A stretch of 8,003 nucleotides of DNA, from assembly GCA_013215515.1 (NCBI GenBank), contig JABSPC010000290.1:1-8003 (forward strand). The letters run 5' to 3'. Of this stretch, positions 5,339 through 8,003 are shown piece after piece. The DNA comes from Crocinitomicaceae bacterium. Its GTDB lineage: Bacteria > Bacteroidota > Bacteroidia > Flavobacteriales_D > Crocinitomicaceae. A model generated the notes under the pieces. The model was not told the DNA's origin and did not search any database. It worked only from the letters and a program-made list of their open reading frames with translations. The translations under genes were made by a program, and so were the position numbers. The stretch's first letter is position 1, and each line of letters opens with the position of its first letter.

Positions 5339-6503
5339 TCCAATGTTTTTTAATTAGTTCATATATCATGTATCCGCCATATTTTGAATGATGCTGCTGG
5401 TCAATGAAAGTTTGATTCACAGACGAGATGCCTGAGGCGTCTATGTAGGGCATATTTTCCTTTGTTAGGTCTTTTTTGATTTGGCTTAGCACGGCTTCGT
5501 ATTGACGAATTTCACCTGACTGTCCCTTTTTTTTAGCTAAAATACGGTTGTAGGGTCCAACAATAAAGGTTGCCTTGATATTGTTTTCTTTGCAGAGGCT
5601 TATAAAGTAATGTAAGCTCGTTTTTCGGTACTCAGATGAAAGATTCAGAGCCGTTAAAGTAGGGTTCTCCTCTTTTTTTAAGAATTCATTAGAGCAGTTA
5701 AGTGTTGGGTTGATCTCAGACTTTATTGCGTCAAGTTGCTCTTTGCTAGGATGGAATTGTGTACTGTTTGTGACCGGAAGCGGTGTGAGATGATTTATTT
5801 CTTGCTTCTTGAGTCCCATTAGACCTCGTAAGCGTTTGTTATAAAGAGGGTAAATATTGTCATCGAAGAAATGATTTACATTTTCACTAGAGCCTGCATT
5901 TGTAATCGATTTGCCGCCTTCGAATAAAATATCAATTTGATCTTTGTGCTTCGATCTTGAGCGTGCTGCTCTAAGTGAGGCGTAGTCCATATACCGTTCG
6001 TGGTATTCGATATTAAACCTGTCAAGGCCTTCTCGCCAGTAGACTGGGTTTATGAATACTAGCAGTTCAATTCCGTTCCAATGTTCGGGGTTGTTTATGA
6101 TGGAAGGAATATATCGTTCGCAAGAGCGACCAGCTCCATATAGAACTGAAAATTGTGAATTAATAGTCGAATCTGAATTTAAAAGTTCCCAATAATTGAA
6201 CTTGTTTAGTTCTCCAGATTCTGATGTTCCAAGAACAAGAGCTCCGCCATTTTTCTTTATGCCGTCTAGGAATAAATGAAAATATGCGTCTTCTTTTTTT
6301 ACATGCGTGGGGTCAATTGTCATGTATTGAACACTGCTTGAATATTTGGGCGCTGGTAGTGATGCGTCCGAGCCTTGATTAATAAACAAGAATGAAATCA
6401 GTCCAATGAGTACAACAATTCCCGATGCACCTAGTCCAATTTTCCCAATCTCTTTTAAGCTTGAAAAGCGATAGAACTTAATGATGAATTTTTCTAGTTT
6501 CAT
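5319..6503 (-). CDS. DltD-like membrane-anchored acyltransferase
   Basis: This 394-residue protein has one N-terminal membrane helix (about 23-41, GLGASGIVVLIGLISFLFI) and an extracytoplasmic SGNH/DltD-like domain. Residues 90-96 read VLGTSES, equivalent to DltD's GSSE block, with Ser94 as the candidate nucleophile. G123-x-G-R (GAGRS) follows, as a second conserved block. Near the end, D368-Q-Q-H371 in FIDQQHHSKYGGY reproduces the Asp-x-x-His pair of the DltD triad with exact spacing. In Dlt systems DltD takes the acyl group delivered by DltB/DltX and passes it to the polymer. The gene overlaps the MBOAT gene by 4 bp (ATGA) and the small peptide gene by 20 bp. All catalytic residues are present, so an active enzyme is likely. 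The true substrate is unknown; lipoteichoic acid is not expected in this phylum. Other SGNH acyltransferases (AlgJ/AlgX type) are the alternative. Confidence 0.8.
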   Translation of the reverse strand: MKLEKFIIKFYRFSSLKEIGKIGLGASGIVVLIGLISFLFINQGSDASLPAPKYSSSVQYMTIDPTHVKKEDAYFHLFLDGIKKNGGALVLGTSESGELNKFNYWELLNSDSTINSQFSVLYGAGRSCERYIPSIINNPEHWNGIELLVFINPVYWREGLDRFNIEYHERYMDYASLRAARSRSKHKDQIDILFEGGKSITNAGSSENVNHFFDDNIYPLYNKRLRGLMGLKKQEINHLTPLPVTNSTQFHPSKEQLDAIKSEINPTLNCSNEFLKKEENPTLTALNLSSEYRKTSLHYFISLCKENNIKATFIVGPYNRILAKKKGQSGEIRQYEAVLSQIKKDLTKENMPYIDASGISSVNQTFIDQQHHSKYGGYMIYELIKKHWNEKMDN

Positions 6504-7726
6504 TTCAGTCCAATTAATAGGTTAAATACAGTAGTTAAGCCTTCTCCTGAATAATGAAAGAACAGCCATCCAAATGAAACAAATAGAAATGTAAGGGTCA
6601 CTCCGGAGATGGTCAATGTGTTTTTTCTAATGCGGCTATTGGAATTATGAAGTTTGTTATGGAGGCGAGAAGAGCTCCAAAGTTTATAGATGGAGAGTCC
6701 GAATGCATGCCATAGCCCCCAGTAAACAAAGTTCACGGTGTCTCCGTGCCAGATACCACAAATGAAGAACGTGAGTAAATAACCGATAATAGTAACCAAG
6801 GTCCTCGATGACTTGAGTCCTGTTTTGTTCAAGAGTTTTATAATTGGAATAAAGATTAGATCACGGAGGAATTTAGAAAAAGTCATGTGCCAGTTCTTCC
6901 AGAAGGTAGCGATGTTGGCGCTTAAATAGGGGCTGTTGAAGTTTTCTGGTGTTCGAATCCCCATGATGTAGCCTGTTCCGATTGCAATGTCAGAGTATCC
7001 CGAAAAGTCAAGGTAAATGTATGCTGAGAAGCAGGTGATACTTAGGAGTATTGCAGCCTGTGGAGGCATGTATTCCATTAAAGGTTCATAGCTTAAGGCA
7101 TAAATACTGAACATCGGAATGAGTAAGTATTTCTTTGCGAACCCCAGTGTGATTCTGCCGATTCCGGGCCAAATTAATGCGCGTTTTATTTTACCTTCTT
7201 TGCGTTCAAATTGCCTTTTGAAATTCGAAAAAGTATCTATTGGGCCAGCCAAAAAATTAGGAAAGAACAAGATGAAGTTGATGTAGTCTATCGGATTGGA
7301 TGGCTTAAATTTTCCCTTTAACGTGTCTACGATTGATTGAATGTTTCTAAATAGAATGTAGCTAATCCCTAGTCTCTGAATAATCATGTCGGGCGATGAT
7401 CCTATTTGAAATGTGTCGAAGCCAAAAGGTTTTGGGTAATTCCTCAGAATGAATAAGCCAATTACAACTAGAATGGATCCTGTAGCGATTATTGTTCCTT
7501 TGATGTGGTTGGTCTTTGAAATCCAATACATGGCTAGGAACACCAAGAATGATAGGCTGGTGTGTATTGTTAGGCTTGTGTAATTGATGATGGTGGAGAG
7601 CAGGAGTATATTTCCAATGAAAAGGGTAGCTCGCTGAGTGTTTTTCGTAAGATATCTCCTGACGATTAACTGAATAATCAGAAAGGAAATTATAAATATG
7701 ACTTCAGCTCCCGACGAGAAAAACAT
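6500..7726 (-). CDS. DltB-like MBOAT O-acyltransferase
   Basis: This is a polytopic inner-membrane protein of 408 residues, the usual DltB/AlgI length, with about ten hydrophobic segments. MBOAT hallmarks are GISYILFRNIQSIVD at 120-134, FFPNFLAGPID at 154-164, the block YLDFSGYSDIAIGTGYIMGI at 238-257, and FWKNWHMTFSKFLRD at 275-289. The catalytic-type His is H327 in CGIWHG (323-328). The family moves an acyl group from a cytoplasmic donor through the membrane to an acceptor outside. The downstream DltD-like and DltX-like genes overlap or abut it, which makes DltB the closest functional relative. The EamA-family gene ends 41 bp upstream on the same strand, so the operon may begin there; a TATCTTTA near-match to the -7 box lies at 7749-7756. 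No DltA or DltC homologue is in the window, so the acyl donor is unknown. Confidence 0.92.
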   Translation of the reverse strand: MFFSSGAEVIFIISFLIIQLIVRRYLTKNTQRATLFIGNILLLSTIINYTSLTIHTSLSFLVFLAMYWISKTNHIKGTIIATGSILVVIGLFILRNYPKPFGFDTFQIGSSPDMIIQRLGISYILFRNIQSIVDTLKGKFKPSNPIDYINFILFFPNFLAGPIDTFSNFKRQFERKEGKIKRALIWPGIGRITLGFAKKYLLIPMFSIYALSYEPLMEYMPPQAAILLSITCFSAYIYLDFSGYSDIAIGTGYIMGIRTPENFNSPYLSANIATFWKNWHMTFSKFLRDLIFIPIIKLLNKTGLKSSRTLVTIIGYLLTFFICGIWHGDTVNFVYWGLWHAFGLSIYKLWSSSRLHNKLHNSNSRIRKNTLTISGVTLTFLFVSFGWLFFHYSGEGLTTVFNLLIGLK

Positions 7727-7767
7727 TGCGTTTGTTGTTTTGTAATGTTAAAGATAATTGTACGAAT

Positions 7768-8003
7768 TCAAGTTGCTACTTTTTTCTTTCCAAGAACATT
7801 CGCTACGAATACTCCGGCGAGCACGACTGCCATGGATCCGATTTGCCCATAATTTATTTGTTCGTGGAACGCAAGTCCAATTAGAACAGCTACTACTGGG
7901 ATTAAATAAGTGACGCTGCTCGCAAAAAGAACAGATGAATTTGAAATAAGAATATTGAATAACACTACGGCAATTGCTGTTCCTGCGACGCTTAATAAAA
8001 CAA
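7768..8003 (-). CDS. EamA/DMT-family transporter, C-terminal part (partial)
   Basis: The frame is open from the window's right edge to the TAA at 7768, so the start lies outside; 77 full codons are visible. The sequence holds the last three membrane helices of a drug/metabolite transporter. They are LLSVAGTAIAVVLFNILI, then SSVLFASSVTYLIPVVAVLIG (SSVTYLIPV is a typical EamA block), then GSMAVVLAGVFVANVL, with the short basic end GKKKVAT. EamA proteins have ten helices in two repeats and export varied small molecules; the substrate cannot be told here. The gene precedes the MBOAT gene by 41 bp on the same strand. Co-transcription is possible, but a functional link is not implied, since EamA genes are common neighbours of many operons. 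Confidence 0.9.
   Translation of the reverse strand, partial: VLLSVAGTAIAVVLFNILISNSSVLFASSVTYLIPVVAVLIGLAFHEQINYGQIGSMAVVLAGVFVANVLGKKKVAT

Noticed and set aside
7727..7767. Promoter before the dltB-like gene (TATCTTTA)
   Set aside because: It misses the last consensus base and no TTG lies at proper distance; mentioned in the gene entry only as a near-match.

Overview
The window looks like chromosomal DNA of a Bacteroidota bacterium, probably from the Flavobacteriales. The evidence is AT-rich sequence, starts without clear Shine-Dalgarno sites, a TAnnTTTG-type -7 box upstream of rplU, a bL21 protein with a long Lys/Ala tail, secreted proteins with 'xxANAQ/SQ' signal-peptide ends, and a toxin leader typical of that phylum. 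The organism call is inference from these traits.

Layout, left to right. (1) 1-245, minus: the 5' part of an OmpA-like periplasmic protein gene. It runs into a perfect 100-bp, spacer-less palindrome at the window edge, centred in the conserved OmpA peptidoglycan-binding motif. This looks like a fold-back assembly artefact, or possibly a real inverted duplication. (2) 300-995, minus: an effector/toxin-like gene with an eCIS/DUF4157-type N-terminal leader and an EndoU-like C-terminal domain. The leader is interrupted by one in-frame TAG. (3) 1003-1044: a strong hairpin behind serS. (4) 1104-3336, minus: housekeeping block rplU-rpmA, a good intrinsic terminator, then serS. (5) 3535-5139, plus: a large secreted protein of unknown function, divergent from rplU. 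(6) 5225-7726, minus: an acyl-transfer operon of DltB-like MBOAT, DltD-like SGNH-type protein and a previously hidden 37-codon membrane peptide. The peptide ends in FMYADF and resembles Gram-positive DltX (C-terminus FIYNEF-like). (7) 7768-8003, minus: the 3' end of an EamA-family transporter gene.

The most interesting part is the acyl-transfer operon. The dltB-like and dltD-like genes overlap by 4 bp, and the dltD-like gene and the small peptide gene overlap by 20 bp, so the three are probably translated together. MBOAT proteins move an acyl group across the membrane. In Gram-positive Dlt systems the acyl group is thought to pass via a tyrosine near the C-terminus of DltX, and DltD passes it to the polymer. 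The same three parts are present here in a presumed Gram-negative, without dltA or dltC in the window. This suggests acylation of an envelope or extracellular polymer with an unknown acyl donor. The second point of interest is the EndoU-like toxin gene with its broken or re-started leader.
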